DNA from: Crossiella sp. CA-258035
GTDB lineage: Bacteria > Actinomycetota > Actinomycetes > Mycobacteriales > Pseudonocardiaceae
Length of the DNA: 64,000 bases
Reading direction: 5' to 3'
NCBI RefSeq assembly: GCF_030064675.1
Contig: NZ_CP116413.1
Span: 6,480,001 to 6,544,000 of the forward strand
A program made the position numbers and the translations under genes. Below, piece after piece: positions 1 to 8,481 of the stretch; within the stretch, counting starts at the first letter, position 1; each line of letters begins with the position of its first letter. The notes under the pieces are model-generated. The model had not been told where the DNA came from. It worked only from the letters and a program-made list of their open reading frames with translations, and ran no database searches.

Positions 1-252
1 TGCCCGCCGGGGGCGCGGCGGGACATCTACGTGATCACCATGGAGCCGGGGCAGGCGCGGCTGGCCGACCCGCACATCCCCGGGTCGATCGAGCACGCGG
101 TGGTCAGCACCGGGCGGCTGCGCTGCGGGCCCGCGGAGGCCGCGGTGGAGCTGGACCCCGGGGACTACGCGGCCTTCCCCGGCGACGCCCCGCACGTCTA
201 CGAGGCCCTGGCCCCGGGCACGGCGTTCGTGCTGGTCATGGAACACGTCTGA
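1..252 (+). CDS. XRE-cupin type transcriptional regulator, C-terminal part (truncated by window edge)
   Basis: The reading frame is open from the first base, so the gene begins outside the window; about 83 C-terminal residues are visible. They form a small cupin beta barrel: a Gly-Asp-Tyr turn followed by FPGDAPHVYEAL is the usual second cupin motif of regulators with an N-terminal helix-turn-helix and a C-terminal cupin. The XRE-cupin protein at 47992-48546 shows the same arrangement (EIGPGDYVSFRAGTPHQY). The helix-turn-helix is not visible, so the regulator assignment is inference; a stand-alone cupin remains possible. It converges on pdxS across a short hairpin. Confidence 0.6.
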   Translation, partial: CPPGARRDIYVITMEPGQARLADPHIPGSIEHAVVSTGRLRCGPAEAAVELDPGDYAAFPGDAPHVYEALAPGTAFVLVMEHV

Positions 253-281
253 CCGCCCGCCCCGGCCAGCGGGACGGGCGG
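253..281. terminator. bidirectional hairpin terminator
   Basis: CCGCCCG (253-259) pairs with CGGGCGG (275-281) around a GC-rich loop, between the stop codons of two convergent genes. There is no clear U-tract, as is common in high-GC actinomycetes. Confidence 0.5.
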
Positions 282-294
282 CCGGCGTGCGGGA

Positions 295-1194
295 CTACCA
301 GCCGCGGGTGGCCAGGCGCTGGTTGTCCGGGAGGTCGGAGATGTTGATGCCGACCATGGCCTCGCCCAGGCCGCGGGAGACCTTGGCGATCACGTCGGGG
401 TCGTCGTGGAAGGTGGTGGCCTTGACGATGGCCTCGGCGCGCTTGGCCGGGTCGCCGGACTTGAAGATGCCGGAGCCGACGAAGACGCCCTCGGCGCCCA
501 GCTGCATCATCATCGCCGCGTCCGCCGGGGTGGCGATGCCGCCAGCGGTGAACAGCACCACCGGCAGCTTGCCCAGCTGGGCGATCTCCTTGACCAGCTC
601 ATACGGCGCGCGCAGCTCCTTGGCCGCGACGAAGAGCTCGGGCTCGTCGAGCAGGGTCAGCCGCTTGATGTCGGCGCGGATCTGGCGCATGTGCCGGGTC
701 GCCTCGACCACGTTGCCGGTGCCGGCCTCGCCCTTGGAGCGGATCATGGCCGCGCCCTCGCTGATCCGGCGCAGCGCCTCGCCCAGGTTGGTCGCGCCGC
801 AGACGAAGGGCACGGTGAAGTCCCACTTGTCGATGTGGTGGGCCTCGTCGGCCGGGGTCAGCACCTCGGACTCGTCGATGTAGTCCACGCCGATGGCCTG
901 CAGCACCTGGGCCTCGGCGAAGTGGCCGATCCGGGCCTTGGCCATCACCGGGATGGACACCGCGGCGATGATGCCGTCGATCATGTCGGGGTCGCTCATC
1001 CGGGCCACGCCGCCCTGCACCCGGATGTCGGCGGGGACCCGCTCCAGGGCCATCACCGCGACGGCGCCGGCGTCCTCGGCGATCTTGGCCTGCTCCGGGG
1101 TGACCACGTCCATGATCACGCCGCCCTTGAGCATCTCGGCCATACCGCGCTTGACCCGCGCGGTGCCGACGGCCTGGATGTCACTGGAGGTCAC
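295..1194 (-). CDS. pdxS: pyridoxal 5'-phosphate synthase lyase subunit PdxS
   Basis: This is the synthase subunit that builds pyridoxal 5'-phosphate from ribose 5-phosphate, glyceraldehyde 3-phosphate and ammonia supplied by the glutaminase PdxT. The 299-residue (beta/alpha)8 protein carries the family's imine-forming lysines: K86 in [11 protein letters not shown] and K153 in [10 protein letters not shown]. The GTG at 1194 was chosen because a GGCAGGA ribosome site precedes it and the protein then starts at the usual place; an upstream ATG at 1260 would add 22 residues unlike the family. pdxT is not visible and may lie beyond the window. The neighbouring PNPOx-like gene supports a vitamin B6 locus, as in the Rv2606c region of M. 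tuberculosis. Confidence 0.96.
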   Translation of the reverse strand: MTSSDIQAVGTARVKRGMAEMLKGGVIMDVVTPEQAKIAEDAGAVAVMALERVPADIRVQGGVARMSDPDMIDGIIAAVSIPVMAKARIGHFAEAQVLQAIGVDYIDESEVLTPADEAHHIDKWDFTVPFVCGATNLGEALRRISEGAAMIRSKGEAGTGNVVEATRHMRQIRADIKRLTLLDEPELFVAAKELRAPYELVKEIAQLGKLPVVLFTAGGIATPADAAMMMQLGAEGVFVGSGIFKSGDPAKRAEAIVKATTFHDDPDVIAKVSRGLGEAMVGINISDLPDNQRLATRGW

Positions 1195-1327
1195 TGGTGT
1201 CCTGCCCAACTGTGCGCTGAAGTGGGAAAACCCACTCCGGTGGATGACTTGGACCCTCATGCTACGACCGGACGCGGCCCCCTGAAGTGGCCAATTCCGC
1301 GCGATCTGAGCAGGCCAGTTACCCGCG

Positions 1328-1858
1328 TCACGCTCGCTGGCCGACGGGTGGGCCGAAGCGCCACCTGGTCATGCTCTCCCCGTTCTGCGCCCAGCCGAAG
1401 ACCACCCTGGGCCGCACCAGGTAGGCGGGTCCGCCCTGGCCGCCCTCCCCGGCCAGGCGGCCGTCGGCCAGGTGCAGCGCCCAGCGGTACTTGCGGTGCA
1501 GCTCCTCGGCCAGCCGGGACAGGTCGGCCTGGGCGCTGAGCAGGGTGGCCTCCCCTTCGGCGATGACCACCTCGTCGCCGCTTTCCAGGTGCACGGTGAT
1601 CTCCCGGCTGACCGCCAGGTTGCGCACCGCGGCCGAGCCGGTGACGAAGCAGAACCCCGCGGGCAGCCACACGCCCCACACCGGGCGGGTGTGCGGGCGA
1701 CGGGCGGCGCTGCTGGTGGCGATCCAGTAGTTGCGGGCGTCTTCCAGGCGGTAGCGGGCCCAGTCCCAGTCCAGCAGGTGCGCGCCGGTGGCGGGCACGC
1801 CGCCGCGGCTGGGCCGTGCGGTGCGCGGGCGGGGCAGCGTGGTCAGCAGCTCACTCAT
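1328..1858 (-). CDS. pyridoxamine 5'-phosphate oxidase-like FMN-binding split-barrel protein
   Basis: A 176-residue protein of the PNPOx-like split-barrel superfamily. The core reads [20 protein letters not shown], then [13 protein letters not shown] and a strand near IAEGEATLL, the usual flavin-binding barrel order. The C-terminus has [13 protein letters not shown], typical of actinobacterial members that bind FMN or F420 and reduce small molecules. It is not obviously a true PdxH, which is longer and has conserved substrate residues, but lies next to pdxS. The ATG at 1858 is preferred over a TTG at 1867 on codon grounds; the ribosome site is weak. Substrate and cofactor are unknown. Confidence 0.75.
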   Translation of the reverse strand: MSELLTTLPRPRTARPSRGGVPATGAHLLDWDWARYRLEDARNYWIATSSAARRPHTRPVWGVWLPAGFCFVTGSAAVRNLAVSREITVHLESGDEVVIAEGEATLLSAQADLSRLAEELHRKYRWALHLADGRLAGEGGQGGPAYLVRPRVVFGWAQNGESMTRWRFGPPVGQRA

Positions 1859-1988
1859 CACCGCCAATTAGTACTCCCGGATGGTGCGACGGCCCGGGGG
1901 TGGACGCCACCAGGCCATCGGGTGTGAGATCGGACACATCCAACGCGCGGCCGGAGCAGGCCGGCCGCGTCCGGGAGGTGGAAGTCCC

Positions 1989-4073
1989 ATGGGCAGCAAG
2001 CACGCCGACAACGGCCACGCCGGCGGCCAGGTCGCTGTAGCCGACCCCACCAAGGTGCGCAACGTCGTGCTGGTCGGGCCTTCCGGCTCCGGGAAGACCA
2101 CGCTCACCGAGGCGTTGCTGGCCGCGGCGGGGGTGATCAACCGCACCGGCTCGGTCACCGACGGGACCACGGTGTGCGACCACGATCCGGCCGCGGTGCG
2201 CCAGCAGCGCTCGGTCGGGCTGTCGGTGGCCCCGTTCATGCACGGCGAGGTCAAGGTCAACCTGATCGACACCCCCGGGTACGCCGACTTCGTGGGCGAG
2301 CTGCGCGCCGGACTGCGCGCCGCCGACGCCGCGCTGTTCGTGGTGTGCGCCGCGGAGGGGGTGGACCCGGCCACGGTCACGCTGTGGCAGGAGTGCGCCG
2401 CGGTGGGCATGCCGCGCGCGGTGGTCATCGCCCGCTGCGACCACCAGCGCGCCGACATCGCCGCCGAGACCGCGGCCTGCCGGGAGGCCTTCGGCGACGG
2501 GGTGCTGCCGCTGTACCTGCCCGTGCGCGAGGGCGGGACGCTGACCGGGCTGGCCGGGCTGATCACCGGCTCGCCGCCGGAGTCGATGGCCGAGGAGTTC
2601 GCGCTGGCCAGGGACACCCTGATCGAGGGGATCATCGCCGAGAGCGAGGACGAGACCCTGATGGAGCGCTACCTGGAGGGCGAGGAGCTCGACCAGGGGG
2701 TGCTGATCGCGGACCTGGAGACCGCGGTGGCCCGGGGGTCCTTCCACCCGGTGATCCCGGTGTGCTCGACCACCGGGCTCGGCGTGCCCGAGCTGCTGGA
2801 GATGCTCACCCGCGCCTTCCCCTCCCCCGCCGAGCACGAGCCGCCCGAGGTCACCGGCACCGACGGCATCCCCCGCCCCCGCCTGGCCGCCGACCCGGAC
2901 GGGCCCCTGGTCGCGGAGGTGGTGCGCACCGCGGTGGACTCCTACGTGGGCCGGGTGTCGCTGGTGCGGGTCTTCTCCGGCACGCTGCGCCCGGAACGGC
3001 CGGTGCACATCTCCGGGCACGGCATGGCCGAGCGGGGCCACGAGGACCACGACACCGACGAACGGGTCGCGCACGTCTACTCCCCGCTGGGCGCGACATT
3101 GCGCGAGGTGCCCTACTGCGTGGCCGGCGACGTGTGCGCGCTGACCAAGCTCACCTCCGCCGAGACCGGGGACACCGTGTCCGCGCCGGAGGACCCGCTG
3201 CTGGTGCGGCCGTGGGACATGCCCGAGCCGCTGCTGCCGATCGCGGTGCTGGCCCGCACCCGCAGCGATGAGGACGTGCTCGCGCGCAACCTGGCCAAGC
3301 TGGCCGCCAGCGACCCGACGCTGCGGCTGGAGCGCAACGCCGAGACCCACCAGCTGGTGCTGTGGTGCATGGGCGAGGCGCACGCCGACGTGGTGCTGCA
3401 ACGGCTGCGCGCCGGTGGCGCGGACGTCGACACCGAGGACGTGCGGGTGCCGCTGCGGGAGACCTTCGCCAAGGCGGGCAAGGGCCACGGGCGGCACGTG
3501 AAGCAGTCCGGCGGGCACGGCCAGTACGCGGTGTGCGACCTGGTGGTGGAACCGCTGCCGCGCGGCGCGGGCCTGGAGTTCGTGGACAAGGTGGTCGGCG
3601 GCGCGGTGCCGCACCAGTTCATCCCGAGCGTGGAGAAGGGTGTGCGCGCCCAGATGACCAAGGGCCTGCAGGCCGGTTATCCGGTGGTGGACATCAGGGT
3701 CAGCCTCGTCGACGGCAAGGCGCACAGCGTGGACTCCAGCGACGCCGCCTTCCAGACCGCGGCCTCCCTGGCCATGAAGGAGGCCGCCGCCGCGGCCGGG
3801 ATCGCCATGCTGGAACCGGTGGACGAGGTCGCGGTGCTGCTGCCCGATGACCACCTGGGCACCGTGCTGGGCGACCTGTCCGGCCGCCGCGGCCGGGTGC
3901 TGGGCACCGAGGCCGCGGGCGCGGGCCGGACCATGATCCGCGCGGAGGTGCCGTGCACGGAGCTGTTGCGCTACGCCATCGACCTGCGTTCGCTGACCTC
4001 GGGCACCGCGACCTTCACCCGTCGCTTCGCCCGCTACGACCCGTTGCCGGAGGCGATCGCGGCCAAGCTCTGA
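1989..4073 (+). CDS. fusA2: elongation factor G-like GTPase (EF-G2 / FusA2 type)
   Basis: A 694-residue translational GTPase of the EF-G2 class, a paralogue of EF-G conserved in actinobacteria (FusA2 of M. tuberculosis) whose role in translation is unclear. The P-loop is at 30-38 (GPSGSGKTT) and the G3 box reads DTPGYADF. The G4 box, NKxD in ordinary EF-G, is ARCDH here. Domains II-V follow, with a domain IV stretch KQSGGHGQYAVCDL and a C-terminal EF-G V-like fold around LGTVLGDLSGRRGRVLG, which matches EF-G's Mg-G-D-(L)-RRG signature. The ATG at 1989 follows a strong GGGAGGTGG site; a longer frame runs upstream to 1881 without a ribosome site. It is divergent from the PNPOx-like gene. Confidence 0.88.
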   Translation: MGSKHADNGHAGGQVAVADPTKVRNVVLVGPSGSGKTTLTEALLAAAGVINRTGSVTDGTTVCDHDPAAVRQQRSVGLSVAPFMHGEVKVNLIDTPGYADFVGELRAGLRAADAALFVVCAAEGVDPATVTLWQECAAVGMPRAVVIARCDHQRADIAAETAACREAFGDGVLPLYLPVREGGTLTGLAGLITGSPPESMAEEFALARDTLIEGIIAESEDETLMERYLEGEELDQGVLIADLETAVARGSFHPVIPVCSTTGLGVPELLEMLTRAFPSPAEHEPPEVTGTDGIPRPRLAADPDGPLVAEVVRTAVDSYVGRVSLVRVFSGTLRPERPVHISGHGMAERGHEDHDTDERVAHVYSPLGATLREVPYCVAGDVCALTKLTSAETGDTVSAPEDPLLVRPWDMPEPLLPIAVLARTRSDEDVLARNLAKLAASDPTLRLERNAETHQLVLWCMGEAHADVVLQRLRAGGADVDTEDVRVPLRETFAKAGKGHGRHVKQSGGHGQYAVCDLVVEPLPRGAGLEFVDKVVGGAVPHQFIPSVEKGVRAQMTKGLQAGYPVVDIRVSLVDGKAHSVDSSDAAFQTAASLAMKEAAAAAGIAMLEPVDEVAVLLPDDHLGTVLGDLSGRRGRVLGTEAAGAGRTMIRAEVPCTELLRYAIDLRSLTSGTATFTRRFARYDPLPEAIAAKL

Positions 4074-4118
4074 ACGACGCCTGAACAACGCTTCGTGCTC
4101 CGGTGCGGCCGCGGTGGG

Positions 4119-4124
4119 TAGCGT
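4119..4124 (+). promoter_or_regulatory. -10 element for a leaderless transcript
   Basis: TAGCGT ends 7 nt before the ATG at 4131, so transcription would begin at the start codon. The same layout, in a nearly identical stretch, precedes the paralogue at 4701 (TAACGT, 4689-4694). No ribosome site is present before either ATG. Prediction only. Confidence 0.45.
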
Positions 4125-4130
4125 CGGCTC

Positions 4131-4640
4131 ATGGGGGCCGCGGAGTACGCGGGTGAGACGGTGCGCTGGCGCGGCAGGCCGGGGCGGATCCGGGCGCGCC
4201 TGCTGGCCGATCTGGCCTCGGTGCTGTCCGTGGCGGTCCTGGTCGCGGTGACGCTGACGACGAAGGACGCGCCGGCCTTCGCCTGGGTTTTCGGCGGTGC
4301 GCCGGTGGTGGCCGGGTTCGTGCTGTCCGCGCACCGGGCCTACTGGCTGCGCCGCACCGAGTACGTGGTCACCGACAGCAGGGTGGCCGAGCTGCGGCAC
4401 CGCGAGAGCGGCCCGAAGGCGGTGCGGGACTCGCCGCTGGTCCCGGCCGCCCAGCCGAGGTTGCGGCGCAGGCACGCCGACGGGCGGGGCACGATCGTCT
4501 TCAGCACCCAGTTTCCCGGCGGCTGCCCGGAGGAGCCGCCTGAGCTGGACGTGCCGTTGCGGCCGGTCACCATGCTGCACGCCGTCGAAGGACCGGCGGA
4601 GGTGCTGGCGTTGCTCTCGCGTGCCTGCGACCGGCGCTGA
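4131..4640 (+). CDS. membrane protein with bPH2-like domain (copy 1)
   Basis: A 169-residue protein with an N-terminal RWRGRPG motif, two adjacent transmembrane segments (about residues 27-43 and 48-66), then a cytosolic beta-rich domain beginning WLRRTEYVVTDSRV. TEYVVTDSRV is the hallmark of bacterial PH-like (bPH2/YdbT-type) domains. It is a diverged tandem copy of the protein at 4701-5324: both have WRGRP, WLRxTEYVVT and RGTIVF/LGTIVF in the same order. Function unknown; membrane-bound stress or envelope roles have been suggested for the family. Convergent with pimA. Confidence 0.7.
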   Translation: MGAAEYAGETVRWRGRPGRIRARLLADLASVLSVAVLVAVTLTTKDAPAFAWVFGGAPVVAGFVLSAHRAYWLRRTEYVVTDSRVAELRHRESGPKAVRDSPLVPAAQPRLRRRHADGRGTIVFSTQFPGGCPEEPPELDVPLRPVTMLHAVEGPAEVLALLSRACDRR

Positions 4641-4688
4641 CGGCGGAACTCCGCACCAGTGTCACTGTCGTGGCGCTGTCGCGGTGGA

Positions 4689-4694
4689 TAACGT
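4689..4694 (+). promoter_or_regulatory. -10 element for a leaderless transcript
   Basis: TAACGT ends 7 nt before the ATG at 4701. The flanking sequence, from GCGGTGG through the ATGGGGG start, matches that of the upstream paralogue almost base for base. Prediction only. Confidence 0.45.
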
Positions 4695-4700
4695 CGAGCC

Positions 4701-5324
4701 ATGGGGGACAACAGTTCGGGAGCGTCGTTCGAGATCGAGGTCGGGTTCGGGCGGCGGGACAAGCAGTGGGTCCGGCCGTTGTCGGCCGAGGAGACGGTGC
4801 TGTGGCGGGGGCGGCCGCGCAAGCACCTGGTGCTGAACGTGGTCGACCTGCCGCTGCTGGCGTTCGGGGCGCTGTTCATCGCGCTGATGTGGTCGCTGAC
4901 CTTGCTGCCCTCGCCTTCGGTGCCGGTCGCCACGATCGTGGGGTTCGCGGTGCTGGGCACGGTGTCGGCGACCTGTATCAGCCTGCTCATGCCGGTGTAC
5001 CGGGTGCTGTGGTTGCGCGGCACCGAGTACGTGGTCACCGGGACCAGGGTGCTGCTGGTCACCACCCTGTTCCGCAGGACCACCCGGCGCGAGATCCGGT
5101 TCGGGCCGGACACCCGGCCGCGGCTGGCGCACCGGGACGCCGAGGGCCTGGGCACGATCGTGTTCACCCCGCCGGGGTGGCGCGGGCTGATGGCCCAGTT
5201 CCTGCCCGACCAGCAACTGTTGCCGGTGGCGCTGCACTCGGTGCCGGCGGCGGAGCGGGTGTGCGCGCTGCTCACCGAGGCCTGGGAACGGGCGGTCCAG
5301 CCGGGACCAGGCGTGGCGCGGTGA
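4701..5324 (+). CDS. membrane protein with bPH2-like domain (copy 2)
   Basis: A 207-residue paralogue of the protein at 4131-4640. An N-terminal soluble stretch of about 38 residues precedes LWRGRP, two transmembrane segments follow (about residues 50-72 and 77-97), then LWLRGTEYVVTGTRV and a beta-rich domain with PRLAHRDAEGLGTIVF. The longer N-terminus and an insertion LVTTLFRRTTRREI distinguish it from copy 1. The last 53 bases overlap the 3' end of the convergent pimA gene. Function unknown; the tandem arrangement suggests the two may act together. Confidence 0.7.
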   Translation: MGDNSSGASFEIEVGFGRRDKQWVRPLSAEETVLWRGRPRKHLVLNVVDLPLLAFGALFIALMWSLTLLPSPSVPVATIVGFAVLGTVSATCISLLMPVYRVLWLRGTEYVVTGTRVLLVTTLFRRTTRREIRFGPDTRPRLAHRDAEGLGTIVFTPPGWRGLMAQFLPDQQLLPVALHSVPAAERVCALLTEAWERAVQPGPGVAR

Positions 5325-6375
5325 GCGCGGCCCGGTAGACCTCTTCCAGCCGCCCGGCGACCTCGGTCCAGTCGTAGCGGCTGACCCGGCGGAGTCCGGC
5401 CGCGGTCAGCTCCGCCCGACGGGACGGGTCGGCCAGCAGTGCGGCGAGTTTTCCTGCCAGGGCAACGGGATCGCCGGCCGGGAAGGTCTCCCCCGCGCCG
5501 CCGAGCACCCGGCGGAAGGCGGCCAGGTCGCTGGCCACGACGGGTGCGCCGGCGGCCATGGCTTCGGTGAGGACCATGCCGAAGCTCTCGCCGCCGAGGT
5601 TGGGCGCGCAGTAGAGGTCCAGGCCGCGCAGCAGCCGGGCCTTGGTCTGCTCGTCGACCTGGCCGAGCAGGGTGAGGCGGGCGGACAGCTCCGGTCCGGC
5701 GGCGCGGTGGACTGCGGCCGGGTTGCCCGCGCCGGCGATGACCAGGTTCAGGCCGGGGTGGGTGGGCAGCAGGGCGCGGGCGGCGGCGAGCAGGACCGGG
5801 AGGCCTTTGCGGGGTTCGTCGAAGCGGCCGAGGAACCCGATCGCGGGCGCGGGCAGCGGGAGCGGGGTGGCGTGGGCGAACAGGGCGGTGTTGACGCCGT
5901 TGGGGATCTCGGTCATGCCGGGGGTGGCGCGGGCGGCCTCGGACACCGCGATCCGGGTGGTGATCTTGCGCAGGAGTGGGCGCAGCAGCGGCTCGAGGGG
6001 GGTGCGGGTGATCGGGGAGCTGGTGTGGAAGGTGGCCACCACCGGGCGGTCGGTGACGGCCAGTGCGAGCAGGGACAGGCTGGGGGCGGCGGGTTCGTGC
6101 AGGTGCAGCAGGTCCGGGTCGTGGCGGCGCAGCCAGTGCCGGACGCGGCGCACAGCGCTGGGGCCGAAGGCCAGGCGGGCCACCGAGCCGTTGTAGGGGA
6201 TGCCGAGCGCGCCACCGGCGGGGGTGACGTAGGCGGGCAGGTCGGTGCGGCGGGACGGGGCGAGCACCTGGGCCTGGTGGCCGCGGTGGCGGAGCTCGCG
6301 GGCCAGGTCCAGGACGTGGGTCTGCACGCCGCCGGGCACGTCGAAGGAGTACGGGCAGACCAGGCCGATCCTCAC
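5272..6375 (-). CDS. pimA: phosphatidyl-myo-inositol mannosyltransferase PimA
   Basis: A 367-residue GT-B glycosyltransferase (GT4 family) that transfers the first mannose from GDP-mannose to phosphatidylinositol on the inner face of the membrane, starting phosphatidylinositol-mannoside and lipoglycan synthesis. The N-terminus IGLVCPYSFDVPGGVQTHV is the PimA signature with the donor/inositol-binding glycine loop; the C-terminal domain has FLGRFDEPRKGLPVLL and ESFGMVLTEAMAAG, with the family's E-x7-E donor motif. The GTG at 6375 overlaps the stop of patA by GTGA. It is the last gene of the HIT-pgsA-patA-pimA operon and overlaps the convergent membrane gene by 53 nt. Confidence 0.93.
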   Translation of the reverse strand: MRIGLVCPYSFDVPGGVQTHVLDLARELRHRGHQAQVLAPSRRTDLPAYVTPAGGALGIPYNGSVARLAFGPSAVRRVRHWLRRHDPDLLHLHEPAAPSLSLLALAVTDRPVVATFHTSSPITRTPLEPLLRPLLRKITTRIAVSEAARATPGMTEIPNGVNTALFAHATPLPLPAPAIGFLGRFDEPRKGLPVLLAAARALLPTHPGLNLVIAGAGNPAAVHRAAGPELSARLTLLGQVDEQTKARLLRGLDLYCAPNLGGESFGMVLTEAMAAGAPVVASDLAAFRRVLGGAGETFPAGDPVALAGKLAALLADPSRRAELTAAGLRRVSRYDWTEVAGRLEEVYRAALTAPRLVPAGPPVPRPR

Positions 6376-7222
6376 CTGGGGGCCGTCCACACCGGGTGCG
6401 GCATGTGCCAGTCGGCGGGGTGCGCGGCCAGGTCGGCGGCGAAGGCCTCGGCCAGGCGCTGGGTGGTCCCGGCGACGTCGGTGACCGGCAGGGCGGGGTG
6501 GAAGCGCAGGCCCCAGCCCTCCTCGGTGAACCAGGTGGCGGCCGGGACGAGGGCGGCCCCGGTGATCGCGGCCAGGTGCGCCGGACCCGAGGGCAACCGG
6601 GCCTGCTCGCCGAAGAGGGTGCCGGGACGCTCGCGCCGGTGAGCACCCGGTCGGCGAGCAGGCAGACGATCCCGTTGGCGCGCAACCGTTCCAGCAGCGT
6701 CCGGCCGGGCGGGGCGCTGCCGGAGAGCGGCAGGATCTCAAAGCCCAGGGACTCGCGGTAGGCCAGGAAACGGCGGTACAGCGACTCCGGGCGCAGGCGT
6801 TCGGCGACCGTGGTGAACCGGCCGGCGTGCGCGCACAGCCAGATCCCGGCCACGTCCCAGTTCCCGCTGTGCGTCAGCGCGAGCAGCACGCCGCGGCCCC
6901 GCGCGCGGGCGGCGTCCAGGTGCTCGACCCCGGTGACGTGGACCCGGCGGCGCAGCGCGGCCGGATCCTGGGCGGGCAGCCGGAAGGTCTCGGCCCAGTA
7001 GCGGGCGTAGGAGCGCAGGGCCGCGCGCACGGTGTCGTCCAGGCGGTCCGGGGTGACCAGGCGGGCCAGGTTGCGGCGCAGCCCTTTGCCGGTGGCGCGG
7101 TGTTCGGCGCGCAGCGCGATCGCGGTGAACAGGCGCAGCGCCAGGGGTTCGGGCAGGGCGCGGGTGAGCAGCCAGCCCGCCGCGTAGCCGGTGTCGATCA
7201 CCCGGTCGCGGACAGCGGTCAC
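6372..7222 (-). pseudogene. patA: phosphatidylinositol mannoside acyltransferase PatA, interrupted by a frameshift
   Basis: The gene encodes an LpxL/HtrB-type membrane acyltransferase that puts a fatty acid on the mannose of PIM1/PIM2. The N-terminal part reads normally from a GTG at 7222 and includes the catalytic LALTHSGNWDVAG (H-x4-D type) and VCLLADRVLTGASVP. Just after this the homology moves to another frame (LFGEQARLPSGPAHLAAITG and onward to the stop at 6372). Restoring one base near 6620-6624 would give a continuous protein of about 283 residues. Both ends overlap neighbours by GTGA, so the operon layout is intact. Either a genuine mutation or a sequence error; the intact flanks favour an error or a very recent lesion. 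Confidence 0.8.
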
Positions 7223-7827
7223 CGGGCCGCCTTGGCGCTGCGGTACACCGCGTGCAGCCGCTGGCCGACGGTGAGCACGGACAGCGCGGCGAGCAGCCAC
7301 AGCGCGATGTCCAGGGCATAGGGCACATCCAGGCCGGTCAGCCCGGTGCCGACCAGGGCCAGGATGAGCCGCTCGGCGCGCTCCACCAGACCACCGTCGG
7401 CGGACAGGCCGGTGGCTTCGGCGCGGGCCTTGACGTAGGAGATGACCTGCGCGGTGACCAGGCACAGCAGCGCCGCCGCACCGAGCGCGCGGTCCTGGGC
7501 CTCGACGAAGGCCCACCAGGCGATGGCGGCGAACAGCGCGCCGTCGGCGATCCGGTCGCAGCTGGCGTCCAGCACCGCGCCGAAACGGGTGCCGTTGCCC
7601 TGGGCGCGGGCCATCGCGCCGTCGATGAGGTCGAACAGGGTGAACAGGGTGACCACCACGGTGCCCAGCAGCAGTTCGCCGCGGGGCAGGAACCACAGTG
7701 CGGACAGCACCGTGCCGGTGGTGCCCAGCACGGTGATCGCGTTGGGGGTCAGCCCGCGGCGCAGCAGCCAGGACCCGACCGGATCGGTGACGCGCGAGAC
7801 CGACGCGCGGGCGAAGATGTTCAGCAT
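7219..7827 (-). CDS. pgsA: phosphatidylinositol phosphate synthase (CDP-alcohol phosphatidyltransferase)
   Basis: A 202-residue integral membrane enzyme that joins CDP-diacylglycerol and inositol 1-phosphate, giving the precursor of phosphatidylinositol in actinobacteria. The CDP-alcohol phosphotransferase motif is complete, with metal ligands D66, D69, D87 and D91 and the conserved G70, A73-R74 and G83. About six hydrophobic segments are spread along the chain. The ATG start at 7827 fits family length. Its stop overlaps the patA start (GTGA). Position in front of patA and pimA, as in Rv2612c, supports the inositol-phosphate rather than glycerol-phosphate activity. Confidence 0.93.
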   Translation of the reverse strand: MLNIFARASVSRVTDPVGSWLLRRGLTPNAITVLGTTGTVLSALWFLPRGELLLGTVVVTLFTLFDLIDGAMARAQGNGTRFGAVLDASCDRIADGALFAAIAWWAFVEAQDRALGAAALLCLVTAQVISYVKARAEATGLSADGGLVERAERLILALVGTGLTGLDVPYALDIALWLLAALSVLTVGQRLHAVYRSAKAAR

Positions 7828-7920
7828 CGGCTGTTCGGCATCGACTTTCCGGTGACCGGCGTGGGCAAAGGACCTGGTGACGCCAGCCTAACCCGCGCCT
7901 GGCCCGGCCACCGGGGTGGC

Positions 7921-8472
7921 TCAGCCGACCTCGTGCCAGGCCCCGGCGAGCAGTTCGCGGGTCTCGCCGAGCAGCTGCGGCAGGACCTTGGTGTGCGCGA
8001 CCACCGGCATGAAGTTGGCGTCCCCGCCCCAGCGCGGCACCACGTGCTGGTGCAGGTGCGCGGCGATGCCGGCCCCGGCCACGGTGCCCTGGTTCATGCC
8101 GATGTTGAACCCGTGCGGGGCGGCGGCGTGCCGGATGGCCCGCATGGCGCGCTGGGTGAACTCGGCGAACTCGACCGTCTCGGCCGGGTCCAGGTCGGTG
8201 TAGTCCGGGATGTGCCGGTAGGGCAGCACCATCAGGTGGCCGGGGTTGTACGGGTACAGGTTGAGCACCGCGAACACCAGCTCACCGCGGGCGATGACCA
8301 GGCCGTTGGGGTCGTCGAGGGCGGTGACCTGGCAGAAGGGGCAGCCGGTCGACTCGGCGTCGGCCGGTTTGCCCTCGCCGCGGATGTAGGCCATCCGGTG
8401 CGGGGTCCACAACCGCTGCAACGGGTCGGGAATCCCGATGCCCTCCTGCGCGTCCAGCTCCGGCTCACCCAT
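7921..8472 (-). CDS. HIT family nucleotide phosphorylase/hydrolase (Rv2613c-like, AP4A phosphorylase type)
   Basis: A 183-residue histidine-triad protein. The catalytic triad H139-x-H141-x-H143 lies in AAHLHQHVVPRWGGDANF, and a zinc-type CPFC pair is at C44 and C47. The trailing PRWGGDANFMPV is typical of the mycobacterial Rv2613c group, described as diadenosine tetraphosphate phosphorylase. It is the first gene of the pgsA-patA-pimA operon, 93 nt upstream of pgsA. Substrate is inferred from the family. Confidence 0.88.
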   Translation of the reverse strand: MGEPELDAQEGIGIPDPLQRLWTPHRMAYIRGEGKPADAESTGCPFCQVTALDDPNGLVIARGELVFAVLNLYPYNPGHLMVLPYRHIPDYTDLDPAETVEFAEFTQRAMRAIRHAAAPHGFNIGMNQGTVAGAGIAAHLHQHVVPRWGGDANFMPVVAHTKVLPQLLGETRELLAGAWHEVG

Positions 8473-8481
8473 GAATCGATC

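Noticed and set aside
1851-4580. A 909-codon open frame on the minus strand
   Set aside because: Antisense to EF-G2, whose GTPase motifs are clear.
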